64,000 bases of DNA from Eulemur rufifrons (GCF_041146395.1 NC_090996.1:30528738-30592737), one strand, 5' to 3'; positions 50,405 to 62,850 are shown, numbered from the stretch's first letter. The notes: generated by a model from the sequence alone, not told the origin. Numbers and translations are program-made.

Positions 50405-51780
50405 AAAGTATGATAACAATCCAAAATGACCCTTATATATATGGTTCAATGATTTTTGGTAAGGATTTCAAGATCATTCAATGGGAAAAGAACAGTCTTT
50501 TCAAAAATGATATTGGGAAAACTGAATATCCATATGCAAAACAATGACGTTGAGCTGCTACATTACATACACCACATATAACAATTGACTTAAAACTAAT
50601 TAAAAACCTAACTATAAGAACTAAAACTATAAAACTCTTAGAAGAAAAGATAGGGGAGAATCTTCATGACATTGGATTTGGCAATGATTTCTTGGATATA
50701 ACACTAAAAGCAAAGGCAACAAAAGAAAAAAAATAGATAAATTAGATTTCATCAAAATTAAACTTTCATACTTTAAAGGACACTATCAACAGTTAAAAGG
50801 CAACCTACATAATGGGAGAAAATAGATACAAATCATCTATCTGATAAGAAATGAATACTCAGAATATAAAAAGAACTCCTATAACAACAAGAAAACTCAA
50901 TTTAGAAAAGGAAAAATGACTTGAATACAGGTTTCTCCAAAGAAGATATACAAGTGGCCAATGAGAGCCTGCATAACTGCTTACTATGACCAATCATCAG
51001 AGAGATCCAATTTGAAACCACAGCAAGATACCTCTTCACACCTATTAGGATGGTTATTACTAAACAAAACCCAAAAAACTAGTGCCAGTGAGGATGTGGA
51101 GAAATTGGAACCCTTGTGCATTGCTGGTGGGAATATAAAATGGTACAACCACTGTGGAAAACAACAGGCATTTCTCCCCCAAAATTAAACATAGCATTAC
51201 CATATAATCAATCCATCAGTTCCACTTCTGGGTAAATACATGAAAGAATTGAAAGCTGAAACTCAAGGAGGTATTTATTTATACACTAAATCCACAAAAG
51301 CCAAAATGTAGAAATAACACAATTGTCCATTGACGGATGAATGGATAAACAGAATGTGGTACACTCACATACATGCGTGTATACCACAGAATATTATTTA
51401 GCCTTAAAAGAAAATGAAATTTGGATACATGCTACAAGATGAATGAACCTTGAGGACATTATGTGAAATGAAATAAGCCAGACACAAAAGGGACAAGTGT
51501 TGTGTGATTCTACTCATACGAGGTACCTAAAATAGTCAAATTCATAGAGACAGAAAGTAAAATGGTGGTTACCAGGGAGGAGGGGGAGGGAGAAATGCAG
51601 TTATTGTTTAGTGGGTACAGAGCTTCATTTTGGGGTGATGAAAGCCATTCTGGAGACAGACGGTGGCGGTGGTGGTTGCCCAACAATGTGAATATACTTA
51701 ATGCCATTGAACTGTGCACTTAAAAATGGTTAAAATGGCAAATTCTATTTATGTATATTTTACTACAATTAAAAACCCTC
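50405..51780 (+). mobile_element. Old L1 (L1M) ORF2 end and 3' UTR, sense
   Basis: Starts in ORF2 (GAAAAGAACAGTCTTTTC, CATATGCAAAACAATGACGT), passes GGCAACAAAAGAAAAAAAAT, AGTGGCCAATGAGAGCCTGC, TGCATTGCTGGTGGGAATAT, ATGAATGGATAAACAGAATG and GAACCTTGAGGACATTATG, and ends in a 3' UTR with TTAAAAATGGTTAAAATGGC. Translation is broken by many stops. This is the longest single-orientation L1 piece in the window. Confidence 0.95.
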
Positions 51781-53364
51781 AAAAATGAGGGACATTAGCA
51801 TATATTTTTCAAAAGTTGTTCAAATAGGGTCCCGTGATAAAGGAACAAAAATATGAATTCCGAGGTTGTTTAGTAGGAAGTCTCTAAGAAGCCGGAGATC
51901 AGAGCTGCAGAGTATAAGTAGCAGGTCTCCCATGGCACTCACAGGACTCAACAAACTTTTTGCATCCTCACAATTTTCCAAGGGGAACAATAATTGCCAC
52001 CCTGAACAATGCCAAGAGTTGATATTTTCCTTGTATTATTCCAACCATCAGCTACTCCTTAGCTCCAATATTCACCAGCTCTTATGATTAAATGGGAACA
52101 AGGGTGAAAAGATGGCACATTAATTAATGATGAATTACCTTGGACCACTGCAGAGCTCCTCATGTAAGAGTCGCATTAATAGTGAAAATCGGTTCTTCAT
52201 TATTAAGGAGGAAAAGGAGAACTAAGAATGAGACCCTCATTTTCTGCTAGATATTATTGCTGAGCCGATTTAACATCTTGGATATTAAGCTCTTCTCAAG
52301 TTCAGCGAAGCTTTGCCACTATTCAAATGCTCAGGATTCAGCTGAAACACCAAAAATAAAATGGAAGCTCATCTACATAACAAAGGCGGAGAGAAAGCAG
52401 GCATCTCATCAGCTTTCCCCAGATCTTTGCTTCTCAACAGCACTGGCGTCTTGCAACGTGAACACAATACAATCGGCTGCATCCTTTGAAGGCAAGTGCC
52501 TGCTCTGGACAACCAGGGTAAAGTGTCGTTGCACATGAAGATGTAAGCATTCTAGTAGTGAGTGTGTTGTGGGGACAGTGAGGGGACACATGGAAAGGAG
52601 TGGACTAGACGGCTTTTTAAGGTCTTATAGTGTCCCTATTTGCACCATAGTGTCAGCTCCCTGTTTCACAAATGTCCTTTTAAGCCTGAAAAGATCTATT
52701 TACCACATTCTTCCAGCCCATGCAACCAAGTCTCAGACATTATCTGACATCTAGACCAGGAGCTGAAAACTTCAATGCTTTCAGGAGCCAGGGAGATCAC
52801 ACAAACTGGAGAAGTGGGGCAGGCACTATACAATAGAGAGTGGTGCTATGTCTAATACACATGAAACATCTAGTATATTGTTACAGTTTTTTTTTCTTTA
52901 GAATTATGATTTGGACGTCACAATTTGGTACAAAGAGAACTCCTTTGGTACTATCTTACTTTGTACGGAATCTACATTTAGTTGATCCTGTCTATACTTA
53001 CTTTTTAAAAAAGCAATGAGTTGAGTGGGAAGGCACACAGGCACTTAGAATAAAGGAATGTAGGCAGAAGGAAAGGAAAGGATGAACTCATGGTTGGACT
53101 GAGCAATGCCTCTAGCTCTGAATTTCCTGATAGACAATAGAAAGTAGAGAAATGATACATTAAGGCTTTCATTGTCTGATTAATAATTGGATTTAGCAGG
53201 CCTTCAGGAGCATCAAACCTTTTAATTGAGGTGTCAGTATTAAGAAGGGACTACGCATATCCTGGAAAAGAGTACTACATAGAGGGAACAGAAAGGCAGA
53301 GGTCCAGAGGAAGTTATAGTCTTGGGTGTTGATGATGATATAAATGTTGATTTACACTTGATAG
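51781..53364. other. Unassigned sequence
   Basis: No repeat recognised in 1.6 kb. A plus frame of 93 codons (52257-52538) has no known domain. TTAATTAATGATGAATTACC lies at 52110-52129. Confidence 0.45.
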
Positions 53365-53600
53365 ATAAACTCATATTCATTTACTCAGCAAAGATTTGTT
53401 GTGTGCCTCTATGTGCCCGGATATATTCTAGACATTTGAGATTAATGATGGAAGTAAAAAAAGATTTTTACTCTTATTCTAGCAGAAGAGAGAAAATATG
53501 CAATCCCTATAATAAACAAGAATCTTAAGTGTTATGTTAGTGGTAACACACACTATAGAAAAAAACAAGAGGTACAACAGAGTAAGAGAATCATATCTGA
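53365..53600 (-). mobile_element. L2 LINE 3' region, antisense
   Basis: TATTCATTTACTCAGCAAAG, ATTTGTTGTGTGCCTCTATG, TGCCCGGATATATTCTAGAC and TTTACTCTTATTCTAGCAG match the complement of the L2 3' end. Confidence 0.7.
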
Positions 53601-54287
53601 TATGGAAATAGTAATAGATCCTCAAGATTGATCCTAGAATCAAGTGAAATCATGTAGTAAAAGAGTTTTGTAAACTATTTTGTAAATATACGTAAATAAA
53701 ATAATCGAGAAGGGTGTTTTCTAAAAGCTTCACCCATGCATGCATGTACACACACATTAATATTTAGCTTATGGAATTCCCCAAAAGACATATCTATCCT
53801 GCTCTGTCACCCGATAATAATAAATCATCATTTGTTCCTAGGCAAATATCCTTGGTTCTGAGCCAATAGCAATTAGGAGATGGCATTTCAGAAGGTAAGA
53901 AACAGAAATATGACCACTGCACCTTGACAGGTACCTCTCTCGTCCCCAGGACACTGGTAACTCCTCCAGGGCACAATGGCCATAAGCCAAGCAGAGCCTC
54001 TCTGCAGCCCCCCAGTAGCTAACTTCTCCTCCCTCCTCTAGTTGCTGACGACTGAAATAAAAACAGTTGCACCATTTCTTTCCTGTATCAAAACAGGCAC
54101 GTGATGGTTAAACACACGAACTGGCTAATGTAGTGTTCATTACAACTGAAACCAGGGCAAGTTATACGATTGGGCAGTTGTCAACAGAGTCAGCCAAACA
54201 CCCAGATGTTTCATGTAAAGTTTTTGTTGAATTCCTTGTTCCCTTACAGAGCTACGTGGCCCTCATTCTGCTGAGTTCTGGGTTGGC
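53601..54287. other. Unassigned sequence
   Basis: No repeat recognised; a short CATGCATGCATG run lies at 53737-53748. Confidence 0.4.
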
Positions 54288-54665
54288 GAAATGGTGGAGC
54301 CCGTAGGATTTCCCGTGGATTGGAAGTGGGGTGCTTGAATAAGAAAGGAATTAAGGATGCCTTTAAGATTTTTTGTTCTGAGCAGTTAAAAGAATGGATT
54401 TGTCCTTAACTGAGACGGGAAGGCTGTGGATAGAGCAGGATTTGCCGGGGGGTGGGGAAAGGAGGGGACCAAGAATTTAGTTTTGGAAATGTTGAGTTTG
54501 ACATGTTAATTGGGCTTCCAAATAGAGATGTTAAAAAGGGATCTATACGTATATATTAATGTGTATGAGTCTTGCATTTGGGGGAGAGTTCTGGACTGGA
54601 AATCTAACTTTGAGTTATCAGCGTATACATGATGTTATGTGTGAGCAGATGGCCAGTCCTTACAA
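54288..54665 (-). mobile_element. L2 LINE, antisense
   Basis: CGTGGATTGGAAGTGGGGTG, GAATTAAGGATGCCTTTAAG, GAATTTAGTTTTGGAAATGT, TGAGTTTGACATGTTAATTG and TTGAGTTATCAGCGTATACA match antisense L2 in order, a section upstream of the usual 3' fragment. Confidence 0.85.
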
Positions 54666-54837
54666 GGTTACATCGTTGTCTGTCTACCAGTGTCATTCAA
54701 GTGGTGACGGCAAAGAAAACAGAGGAGGAAAATTAGAGACAACATTTTCAAGGAGTTGCAGTGCAAAGTTCAGTTAAGAAATGGAACACTAGCTATAACA
54801 TAAAAATCTATAGTGCCTGTAGTATTTCCCATTCTGC

Positions 54838-55008
54838 AGTACACATCACAGCTTAACCCAAGTTATCCTAAAACCTCGTGAGCAGGAGTCATTTTCCCGA
54901 TTTTACTGAGGAAGAAAAGAGCTCCGTGGAGTGGGTGCTGCTTTAAGTGGCTGAGTTTGGATTCAAACCCAAGCTCAAGTCAATGCCCGACTCCTTGTAC
55001 TAAATATC
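54838..55008 (-). mobile_element. MIR SINE, antisense
   Basis: AACCTCGTGAGCAGGAGTCA, CCCGATTTTACTGAGGAAGA, GAGTTTGGATTCAAACCCAA and CGACTCCTTGTAC match the complement of MIR. Confidence 0.75.
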
Positions 55009-55678
55009 TATACATGTGTCTTCTCACGATTGCCCGCCCCCCCAACTTTTGGGACTGGTGGGAGGTGAGGAAAAGAGAGACTTGGGGATTTTCTTACTCA
55101 TTTTGTGTTATCTTTCACAAATGAATTCACTGGGGAAAAAAGCAAAATGAGCTCAATACCATATGTGTTTGAATTATTGGCAACCATTCTTATTCTAACC
55201 AGGAAAAACATCACTTGGTAGAAATAAAGCCCCTCGCTTTTACTCTACCCTTTTTTCTATTATTAAAAAAAAAAAGCCTCGAAATTCTGTGCCTATTATT
55301 TTACATTGTAAAGTGATGAAGAATTAGAAAATTATTAGATAGCAGGTGACAAATTGCAATCTGATGGGCCAACATGAACCTATAAAAATGTTATCAAGAT
55401 GATATTAAACAGTCTATTCCTTCCTTAGCATCCAGGCAGGAAATTGGAGCTATTCTTGCTGGGATATCTCATACTTTGATATTTTTCATTTAGATAATGC
55501 TATTTAAAATTTAACTGGATTACTGGTAATTTGTCTTTCAAAATGATGTACCTGAGCACTAGGCTCAGAAGATTCTTTATCCAGTTTGCAGTGAAAGGAC
55601 TTTGGAACTTTCTGGAATTTCTGGAACTTTTTTGGGGAAGGATGTCATGGTTGTTTTTTTTTTTTTTATCTGCTCCAA
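55009..55678. other. Unassigned AT-rich sequence
   Basis: No repeat recognised. T and A tracts occur near 55264-55274 and 55652-55667. Confidence 0.4.
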
Positions 55679-55686
55679 AGCTCTTT

Positions 55687-56015
55687 GGGTTTTTTTGTTT
55701 GTTTTGTTTTGTTTTGTTTTGTTTTTCTTTTTGAGACAGAGTCTCACTCTCTCACCCAGGTCGAGTACAGTGGCATCATCACAGCTCATTGCAACCTCCA
55801 GTTCCTGGGCTCAAGGGATCCTCCTGCCTCAGCTTCCCCAGTGGCTTGGACTACAGGCATGCACCACCTCATTCAGCTAATTTTTCTATTTTTAGTAGCA
55901 TCAGGGTCTCATTCTTGCTCAGGTTGGTCTCGAACTCCTGACCTCAAGCAATCCTCCCACCTTGAACTCCCAGACTGCTAGGATTACAGGCGTGAGCCAC
56001 TGCACCCACCCAGCC
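55687..56015 (-). mobile_element. Alu SINE, antisense, with (TTTTG)n tail
   Basis: The A tail has become (GTTTT)n at 55697-55727. GAGACAGAGTCTCACTCTCT, TCATTGCAACCTCCAGTTCC, CTATTTTTAGTAGCATCAGG and GGATTACAGGCGTGAGCCAC follow. Flanks AGCTCTTT at 55679-55686 and 56016-56023 are an intact 8-bp part of the target-site duplication. Confidence 0.94.
55697..55727 (+). repeat. (GTTTT)n microsatellite from the Alu tail
   Basis: Five to six GTTTT units between the T-rich tail and GAGACAGAG of the Alu. Confidence 0.95.
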
Positions 56016-56104
56016 AGCTCTTTATTTTTAAAGAAAGAAAACCATGATTTCATATTTTATTATGCAGCAATTGGATGTGAAGTACAATTGGGTCTTTATC
56101 CTCT

Positions 56105-56215
56105 GGCATGACGTGTGTCAGTGTAGCTTATTGTTATGTCTCCAGAGCTCAGCACAGTGCCTGTCACATAGTAGGTGCTCAATTAACATTTTTTGAATGA
56201 ATGAACATTTTATTC
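56105..56215 (+). mobile_element. L2 LINE 3' tail
   Basis: TGTTATGTCTCCAGAGCTCA, GCACAGTGCCTGTCACATAG and TAGGTGCTCAATTAACATTT with TTTGAATGAATGAAC match the L2 3' end closely. Confidence 0.9.
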
Positions 56216-56290
56216 ATCTATGTTAAAATCTGCACTTGGCATGGTATTCATCACAGAACAGATGCTAAATTAGTACCTATTGCATTGAAC
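56216..56290 (+). mobile_element. Second L2-like tail
   Basis: CTTGGCATGGTATTCATCAC and GATGCTAAATTAGTACCTAT with TGCATTGAAC resemble a worn L2 3' end in the same orientation. Confidence 0.45.
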
Positions 56291-56654
56291 TGCCTACTGC
56301 ACAGAATCACCTCCATGAAATTCACCTCATACCACATCTCCTTTCTCACGGTAATCTATGAAGGTTGAGACAGCTGTCTTCTAAGACTAGGCTTTTTCCT
56401 GCATAAAGGAGAACACCTGTTATTGCCTAAAAGTAGAATTAGAGATAGTGGGATTTAGGGTGGCGTTTGGTAAGTGGGAGGATGATCTAGTAGGTATGAT
56501 CACAAAATTGTACGTAACAGCTAAAAATAATCCCCAGATGAAAAGCTCTAGCTTATGAAAATAATAACATAGAAACCATCTGGGTTGGACTCTCAGAATA
56601 TATTTACAAAACTTGAGAAGAAAGGAAGAAGGATGAAGAAATTCCTTCCTTTAA
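56291..56654. other. Unassigned sequence
   Basis: No element recognised. Confidence 0.4.
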
Positions 56655-56890
56655 TCACAAAAGTTGTTGAGCATGTGTTGAATGCCATGCTCTTTGCTTG
56701 GTGCTGAGCTACACTGGGGACAAGGAAAAGTACCTGACTTCATAAGTCAGGTGTACAAAAGTGCACCTATCAGGCAAGTTGTAATACAAAAGTCCTATGC
56801 CCTATTGGGCAAGATGGATTACAGAAAAGTTAAAATGTATATAGTTGTGGAAATGAGTCCTACATGATAACATAGTTTAAATGATGCTCT
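56655..56890 (-). mobile_element. L2 LINE fragment, antisense
   Basis: GTGTTGAATGCCATGCTCTT, GGTGCTGAGCTACACTGGGG and ACTTCATAAGTCAGGTGTAC resemble the complement of the L2 3' end, much decayed. Confidence 0.45.
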
Positions 56891-56929
56891 TGAGAAAATT
56901 AGGATTAGTCGATAATAGAGTAAAAAATA

Positions 56930-57400
56930 AGATGTATGCTTTTTACAGCATTGGAAAACACACATAGTGACCAAATGTAATCCTAGAGGAAAGGTCAGAG
57001 AAATAAAATAAATTTCAAGGAAGCACTAAAAACAAAACACAACAGACAGAAAGCATAAGATAAAATGAGTAAATAAGATCAAATATATCAGTTAAGATAA
57101 TAAATGTTACTGGTTTAAACTCTCCCATTCAATGAAAAAAAATGGATTTGCAGAATAAATTAAAAAAATCAAATCCAACTAAATGTGAAGCGAAATGACA
57201 TAAAAAGTTAAAATCAACATAAGCAAAGCTTTATCTGAAAAACGAAAGAGTTGGGAATTCTGCTTTTAGATAAGCAAAATTCATGAAATGCAACAAGGAT
57301 CACTTTATACTGATAAATCATGCAATCTGCAATAAAAATATAAGCACCATGATTATTTACGTGCCAATAACATAGCTTCAATATATAAATTAGTCAAAGG
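56930..57400 (+). mobile_element. Old L1 or HAL1, ORF2 endonuclease region, sense
   Basis: GGTTTAAACTCTCCCATTCA, GCAGAATAAATTAAAAAAAT, AAATCCAACTAAATGTGAAG, GATTATTTACGTGCCAATAA and CATAGCTTCAATATATAAAT follow the A-rich endonuclease part of an old L1 ORF2. No intact frame is present. Confidence 0.6.
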
Positions 57401-58099
57401 ATTTTTTTGGATTGTGTTTTGTATTTTTAACACCTAGAATGATGGCATTACCTTATTTTATTATAAATCAATCTCAGTGGTTTTTTAAAGCAGGAATTCT
57501 CAAGAACTCATTCAGTTGCACATTGTGGTACCCTCTTGATAAATCTCTGTTTCTTCTAAAGAGTTGGAATTCCAAGTCCTCATCTTTTCAAATCCTCTTT
57601 GTCCCATGTGAGTGTTGAGCTAATGGCGGCAGAAAGGCTGGGCCACACATGCATCCCAGAGCCTGAACGAAAGAACCAAGTGTCCACCGGCAATGGATGA
57701 ACAGGATGCGCCATTTCTCCCTTCTCTTTGCTCCCCAGATGACAGCCCCCAAATCCCGAGGTCCATGTAAAGTATGTATCAGTTGCATAATTTCCTCATG
57801 GAAAAGGTTATAGTGCTTTTGGAGAATGAAGACCAGAGAAGGTTGGCCTTTAGAAACGAGGACTTCCAGGTAATTTAACCTCTTAAAGTGAATGTTAATA
57901 TTTACATTATCTTGTTAACATCTTTGCGCTTTTCTCTTTCTCTGAGATATGAGCCTGGAGCTACAAATATTTTAAACGAATGTTCCTTTGAGGGAAACTT
58001 GCTGATCACAGCGTTTTGTGGAGGAAAGAATGCAGCTTCTGCCACCTGCCCATCTGAATTTGAATTCCATCGTGGATATTGATTTTGCGGGATAACCTT
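57401..58099. other. Unassigned sequence
   Basis: No confident element; 57660-57715 (CCAAGTGTCCACCGGCAATG) vaguely recalls L1 ORF2. Confidence 0.4.
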
Positions 58100-58245
58100 A
58101 GGAATGTAAGACACTCTGGGCTTTAAGTCTCTCATCTTTAAAATGGGAAATGTGTCCCCTTACTTAGTTACTGGCAGGAAAAACTGAGATCATTTACTGA
58201 AAGTATCTACTGCCCGCACATAGTGGGGACGATTATAGTTATTTT
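58100..58245 (+). mobile_element. MIR SINE fragment, sense
   Basis: TTTAAGTCTCTCATCTTTAA, AATGGGAAATGTGTCCCC and ACTGAGATCATTTACTGAAA follow the MIR core and tail. Confidence 0.65.
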
Positions 58246-58414
58246 TGTTACCATAACTTATTTGAAATTGTTGCAGATAGAAGCAGATTTATTCTGATTT
58301 TGTTTATTCTCTTTCAAAGACATCCCAACATTGCTGCTATTAACACATGACATATTTACCAGCACTTTGTATCTTTCACAATGACACGACATCCCTTCTG
58401 AGCACCAGTGATGT

Positions 58415-58670
58415 GGCAAATCATGTGGTGGTGATGAATTCAGATGCCAGACTGGACTGAGTTCAAACCTTGGCATCATCACATTCTACCTGTATCACCT
58501 TAAAAAGATAGTTAGCCTCTCTGTGACTCAGTATCCTTCTCCTCTGCATAGTGATAATTGTGGTTTCCACTTCCTGGGGTTCTTGTGTGTCTCGAGTGAG
58601 TTAGTACATGAATAGTGCTTAGTACCTGCAAGTAGCACATGCTTAAGGAATCTTAATGCTTATTAGTGCA
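58415..58670 (+). mobile_element. MIR SINE, sense, full length
   Basis: ATGTGGTGGTGATGAATTCA, GACTGAGTTCAAACCTTGGC, GTTAGCCTCTCTGTGACTCA, GTGATAATTGTGGTTTCCAC and GAATAGTGCTTAGTACCTGC follow MIR head to tail. Confidence 0.92.
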
Positions 58671-58687
58671 TTGAAATCTGGTTGTCA

Positions 58688-58815
58688 CACCCATGTGACA
58701 TTACTCCCATTTGAAAGGCGGAGAAACTGAGTCATGGAGCAATTTATAGGAATGGCCGGTCTCACAACTAGTTTGCAGCCAGCCAGTACCAGGACCTGCA
58801 GCCTCCTGATGCCAA
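58688..58815 (-). mobile_element. MIR SINE, antisense
   Basis: CTCCCATTTGAAAGGCGGAG, AAACTGAGTCATGGAGCAAT and GTACCAGGACCTGCAGCCTC match the complement of MIR. Confidence 0.75.
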
Positions 58816-59477
58816 AGGGATTTCATTACCCAGAAGAAGTCCCAGGTACTGGAGCTCCCACCAGGACTTATTTCAAAGGCAGCTTTCCCCGCATACCCAT
58901 CTGGCTCCCCACCTCCTACCCCTCACCATTGTTATGGGAAATTATGCTGCAAGCCATGTATCTTCTTTGACATGCTCTGCTCTTGAAGAAACACTCCCAA
59001 TTACTGTGGCTGTGTTCTCCATGATTGCAATGTGTCATGACATTTCCAAGATGTAAGTTTCTTCGAGAAAGGCATTAGCACCAGGCGAGTGAAGCGGCTC
59101 ATTTTTCAAACTTGGGAACTGTCGTTGGCCCCGCTCAGCGCCAGTGAAGCCTGAACACACTGTTTAGTGAGCTCCATCAGGCGACCAAAGTTCACCCCCG
59201 CGGGCACGTTCTGCTGTTCTCTTCTGCAGCGTCTGTGGCTGAGAACATGCAAAAGTATATGCACATCCATCCACACCCACACCCACACACATGCACACGC
59301 ATTTTACACGATGCACACTCATTCTCTGTCTGGCTCTCCCATGTCCTCAGTTCCCACCTAGAGTCTCATCCCCTCCCCCCACCTGGAGCCACTTGACACC
59401 ACACTTACACTACCCTTTGCCCCTGTCCACTGCTACAGGGAAGCATTACAACCCTTCATGTTTCCCCATCCGTATCA
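58816..59477. other. Unassigned sequence with (CA)n
   Basis: Only the CA-rich microsatellite at 59260-59312 is recognised. Confidence 0.4.
59260..59312 (+). repeat. (CA)n-rich simple sequence
   Basis: CACATCCATCCACACCCACA continues as CCCACACACATGCACACGC. Confidence 0.9.
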
Positions 59478-59815
59478 GCCAGGGTCATCAGTTGCAAGCA
59501 AAAGAAACTCTTGTTTGCTGACTTAAGCAGCAGCATAATTTACCGGAAGGCTCTCTGTCGGCACACAGAATTGGCAGCCCCAGGAAACAAGCAAGAACAA
59601 AGGAAGGCAAGGCAGTCAGAACCCCAGGGAAATTCATGCCGCAGCACCAGTCCAGTGAGGGCACCACTGATCACTTGGTGCCCTGGTTGGCACATCTCTC
59701 ACATTGAAGAGGATCCTGTGCCCCTTTGCTGGCTCAAGTCCTGATGGATGCACCTGAGTGGCTAAACTTCAGTCACATGACCCTAATATAGCTGCAAAGG
59801 AGGCTGAGGAAGTCA
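59478..59815. mobile_element. Old interspersed repeat, probably LTR-derived, subfamily unassigned (copy 2)
   Basis: TCATCAGTTGCAAGCAAAAG, AAACTCTTGTTTGCTGACTT, AAGCAGCAGCATAATTTACC and GGCTAAACTTCAGTCACATG have the order of the repeat at 39362-39775, with a different degree of decay. Confidence 0.5.
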
Positions 59816-59821
59816 GAAACA

Positions 59822-60275
59822 GGCTGTATTAGTTTCCTATGGCTGCTGTAACAAAGTACCACAACTGAGTGACTTAGAACAACAAAAATGTATTGACTCA
59901 CTGTTCTCACCTTGGAGACCAAAATGAAGGTGTCAGCATGGCCATACTCACTCTGAAGGCACGAGGGAAGGCTCTGTTCCAGATCTTTCTCCTAGCTTCT
60001 GGTAGCCTCAGGCGTTCTTTGGCTAGGGCTGTCCTCTCCCTATCTCTCCTTTCACCAGCTTCCCTCTGTGAGTGTCTGTCTCTTCTAATCTTCCCTTTTT
60101 TATAAAGACACCAGTCATACTGGATTAGGGACCACTCTAATGACCTCATCTTAATTTGACTACACCTGCAAACACCCTACTTCAAAATAAGGTCACAATC
60201 TGAGGTTACTGATGTTAGGACTTTGATGTATTTTTTTAATATGTTGCGGGGGCATAATTCAGCCCATACCATTGC
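59822..60275 (-). mobile_element. MLT1-type MaLR LTR, antisense
   Basis: GTATTAGTTTCCTATGGCTG, CTGTAACAAAGTACCACAAC, CTAGCTTCTGGTAGCCTCAG, GCGTTCTTTGGCTAGGGCTG, ACACCAGTCATACTGGATTA, CTCATCTTAATTTGACTACA and AAATAAGGTCACAATCTGAG are the complement of an MLT1A-like LTR along its whole length. No internal part is present. Confidence 0.92.
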
Positions 60276-61304
60276 TGTGTCAGTTGTTTGACAGGAGGCA
60301 GACCGTGATGGCTGTCAAGAATTATATACAGTGGTGAATCCTTTACACATACAAAAAAGTTCAGATGCAGGCAGCCAAATCCTACTAACAAAAAGCCTGG
60401 GCATATCCATTCAACCTAACCCTAAAAATCCAGTACTCCAGAATTAGGTACTCCCCAGCCTATTATACTGAACTATACACCATTTCCTGAATATTTTGTA
60501 ACAGATGAATTACTAAGAAAAAAAATTACTGACTTGAGCATTTCACCCTTCCATTTCTAGGACCAACATTGGCTACTTAAGGACCTGCTGGTAAGAGATC
60601 ATGTGTATCATTCCTACAGGACACAGTATTGACATCGGCGAAGATGAGAAAGAGTCTCCCCAAGGCAGGTGAGGTGATGGGGGTTTAGGCAGGTGCAGCA
60701 AATGTGAGTCAAAAAGGCATTATTGCCTTTGCAGCTCCAGGGACAGGTGGTCCCCACGGCGGTGTCTGCAAAGGAAAGACGTATGTGAGGGACGTGATAC
60801 CCCAGGGCATGGGGCTTCCTGTCTTGAGGAACAGAGAAAGTTGCAGGGTAAATAGCACATTAATAGTAACCAATGTAGCACATGCATGGGGTTGTGGGCT
60901 TTTGCCAAAGATTCTAGGATAGACCGTGTCAGAACCCCAGAACTTTGCTTCACTTGGGGTGATCCCGGAAGAGCAGGTATGATAATCACAGAAATTAAGT
61001 TTCCCATCAGTCTGGTGGGATAGAGCATCATATTCAGAAATATCTAGGGTTTCAAGTCATGCTTTTTCCTTGCACCTATGTGTGGTGGTTGCCAATGGAA
61101 ACTCGGTACAGCGCCACGTTTTGTTGTGTCACCCTTTGTTTGCATGGGTCCAGCCTCTTTCTAAAATCACCTCCCCCGACCCTGGCTAGTTCGTTCCCAT
61201 CCTCCTTGTCCCAGGAGCCTTCTCTCCTTCCCCTTCCCAGGATGAATGCCTTCTCCCCCAGAGCCTGGTGCCCCAAATCTATCGTGGAACTCCTGGGTTC
61301 CTAG
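60276..61304. other. Unassigned sequence
   Basis: No repeat recognised in 1 kb. Minus-strand frame of 103 codons (60720-61031) lacks a known domain. Confidence 0.45.
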
Positions 61305-61402
61305 TCTGTCTTCCCACTGTGAGCTTCTGGGGCCATCTCTGTATTTGATTTCTCAGTGTCTAGCACAGGGCTGGGTGCCAAATAGATACTCACTCATAGA
61401 CA
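61305..61402 (+). mobile_element. L2 LINE 3' tail
   Basis: GGCCATCTCTGTATTTGATT, TCTCAGTGTCTAGCACAGGG and GGTGCCAAATAGATACTCAC match the L2 3' end. Confidence 0.75.
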
Positions 61403-61559
61403 GACAGATGGAGGAAATGATGAAAAACCATGAGATGGTTGTCCCAGCCTCCTGGACCTTGGAAACAGCCTGGCAATCGCTGGTCCAAGGAAGTGACAAA
61501 GCCACTTTCTCTGTAGGATGAGAACTCTCTGAGAGTCTCCATTGCAGGCTGGGGTCAAC

Positions 61560-61778
61560 ATAGGGTGGCATTTTCCAATGTGGTAGGTCCTAGCCACATA
61601 TGGCTATTTAAAACTCAATTTAAATTACTTAAAAGTAAATAGAATTAAAAATTCAATTCCTCAGTTGCACTAGCTACTTTTCAATAACTCCATGTGGCTA
61701 GGGGCTACCATACTGGATGGCACAGGTGTAGAATATTGTTGTTGTCACAGAAAGTTCTACTAGACAGTGCTGATATAG
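61560..61778 (-). mobile_element. MER3-like hAT-Charlie DNA transposon
   Basis: CCACATATGGCTATTTAAAA, AATTCAATTCCTCAGTTGCA, CTCCATGTGGCTAGGGGCTA, CCATACTGGATGGCACAG and TCACAGAAAGTTCTACTAGA match a common hAT-Charlie repeat in antisense, from TTTCCAATGTGGTAGG to ACAGTGCTGAT. Confidence 0.8.
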
Positions 61779-62661
61779 GGCTCCTGCAGCCCTGTAAAAA
61801 GATACATTCTAATCTTAGTATCTGATCCATTTTCTCCACTCCACATTTATTTTTAACTCTCATAAAATCATACACACACACACCTGTCCAAACCACTAAT
61901 CACATTTATTTTACAAAAAGAGCATTTATTGACTTTTAACTAAAAAGACACCTATTGCAAGAGGAATTTCCTGTATCATAGTAAACATGCCCTGAGTTTT
62001 GGAAACTTTTATAGAATTTCTGGACTTTAACTGGGCTGCTTTGTTTGTGTCACTGGCAGGAGCATTTTGCACCTGTTCCCTGGGGCTAACTTAAAAGCAG
62101 AGCTCAGAGGTGGGTGCTCTGACTGTGAGGTGACAGGTCGCTCAAGTCCTTGGCCCCAGCAACTATGACAGTTTCTTAGAGTGAGTCTGCTTTATAGTTT
62201 CTGCAGATAGGAAGGCTGCCACTCAAAATGACACCTAGACATGGTACTCTTTGGTTGGGCCAAGCATGTGATGTGATGGCCCCTTAATTGTTTTCAAGCC
62301 AGAGTGTGTGCTGCAGTTAACTATGGATTGCACTATCACACTTGTGCACAGGCATCTACAGCTCCCTGCATCCCAGTAGCCTCCTTAAATTCCAATGGTC
62401 CATGAGCCCAGAGCCCTCACATCTAGCCACAGCTCCTGGGCCAGTGGGTTGGTATCTGGGGAGAAAAGATGCCAGCTGTCACCTACTAAGAAACAGGGCT
62501 CTCAAATGTCATTTATTTCCCTTTGCAGGGTTCCTCAGATCATGCCCTTGGAAACCTGATGTTTTATGAGTTAAGAGGCAGCTTTAAAAATGAGCATTGG
62601 AAGACTTTCCTCACATTTCTTTCCTATCATAACACTTTTCTCACTAGTGCAAAGTTTTAGT
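61779..62661. other. Unassigned sequence
   Basis: Apart from a short (CA)n run at 61871-61883, no element is recognised. Confidence 0.4.
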
Positions 62662-62850
62662 CTTTTCTGAAATGTTCTCATGCAATTCTCATAACCACTG
62701 CCTCCCCCATGAAGTAGGGGTTATGATCTATACGTTAACATTTAAGGAACTGAAGGCAGAAGAATGAAGGGACTTACGCCAGGTCGCAAAGCAGACAAGT
62801 TGCAGAGCAAGTGCTCAGACTCCATTCCAGATAGTCCCACACCTTACGCC
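62662..62850 (-). mobile_element. MIR SINE, antisense
   Basis: TGCAATTCTCATAACCACTG, TTAACATTTAAGGAACTGAA, TACGCCAGGTCGCAAAGCAG and AAGTGCTCAGACTCCATTCC match the complement of MIR. Confidence 0.85.
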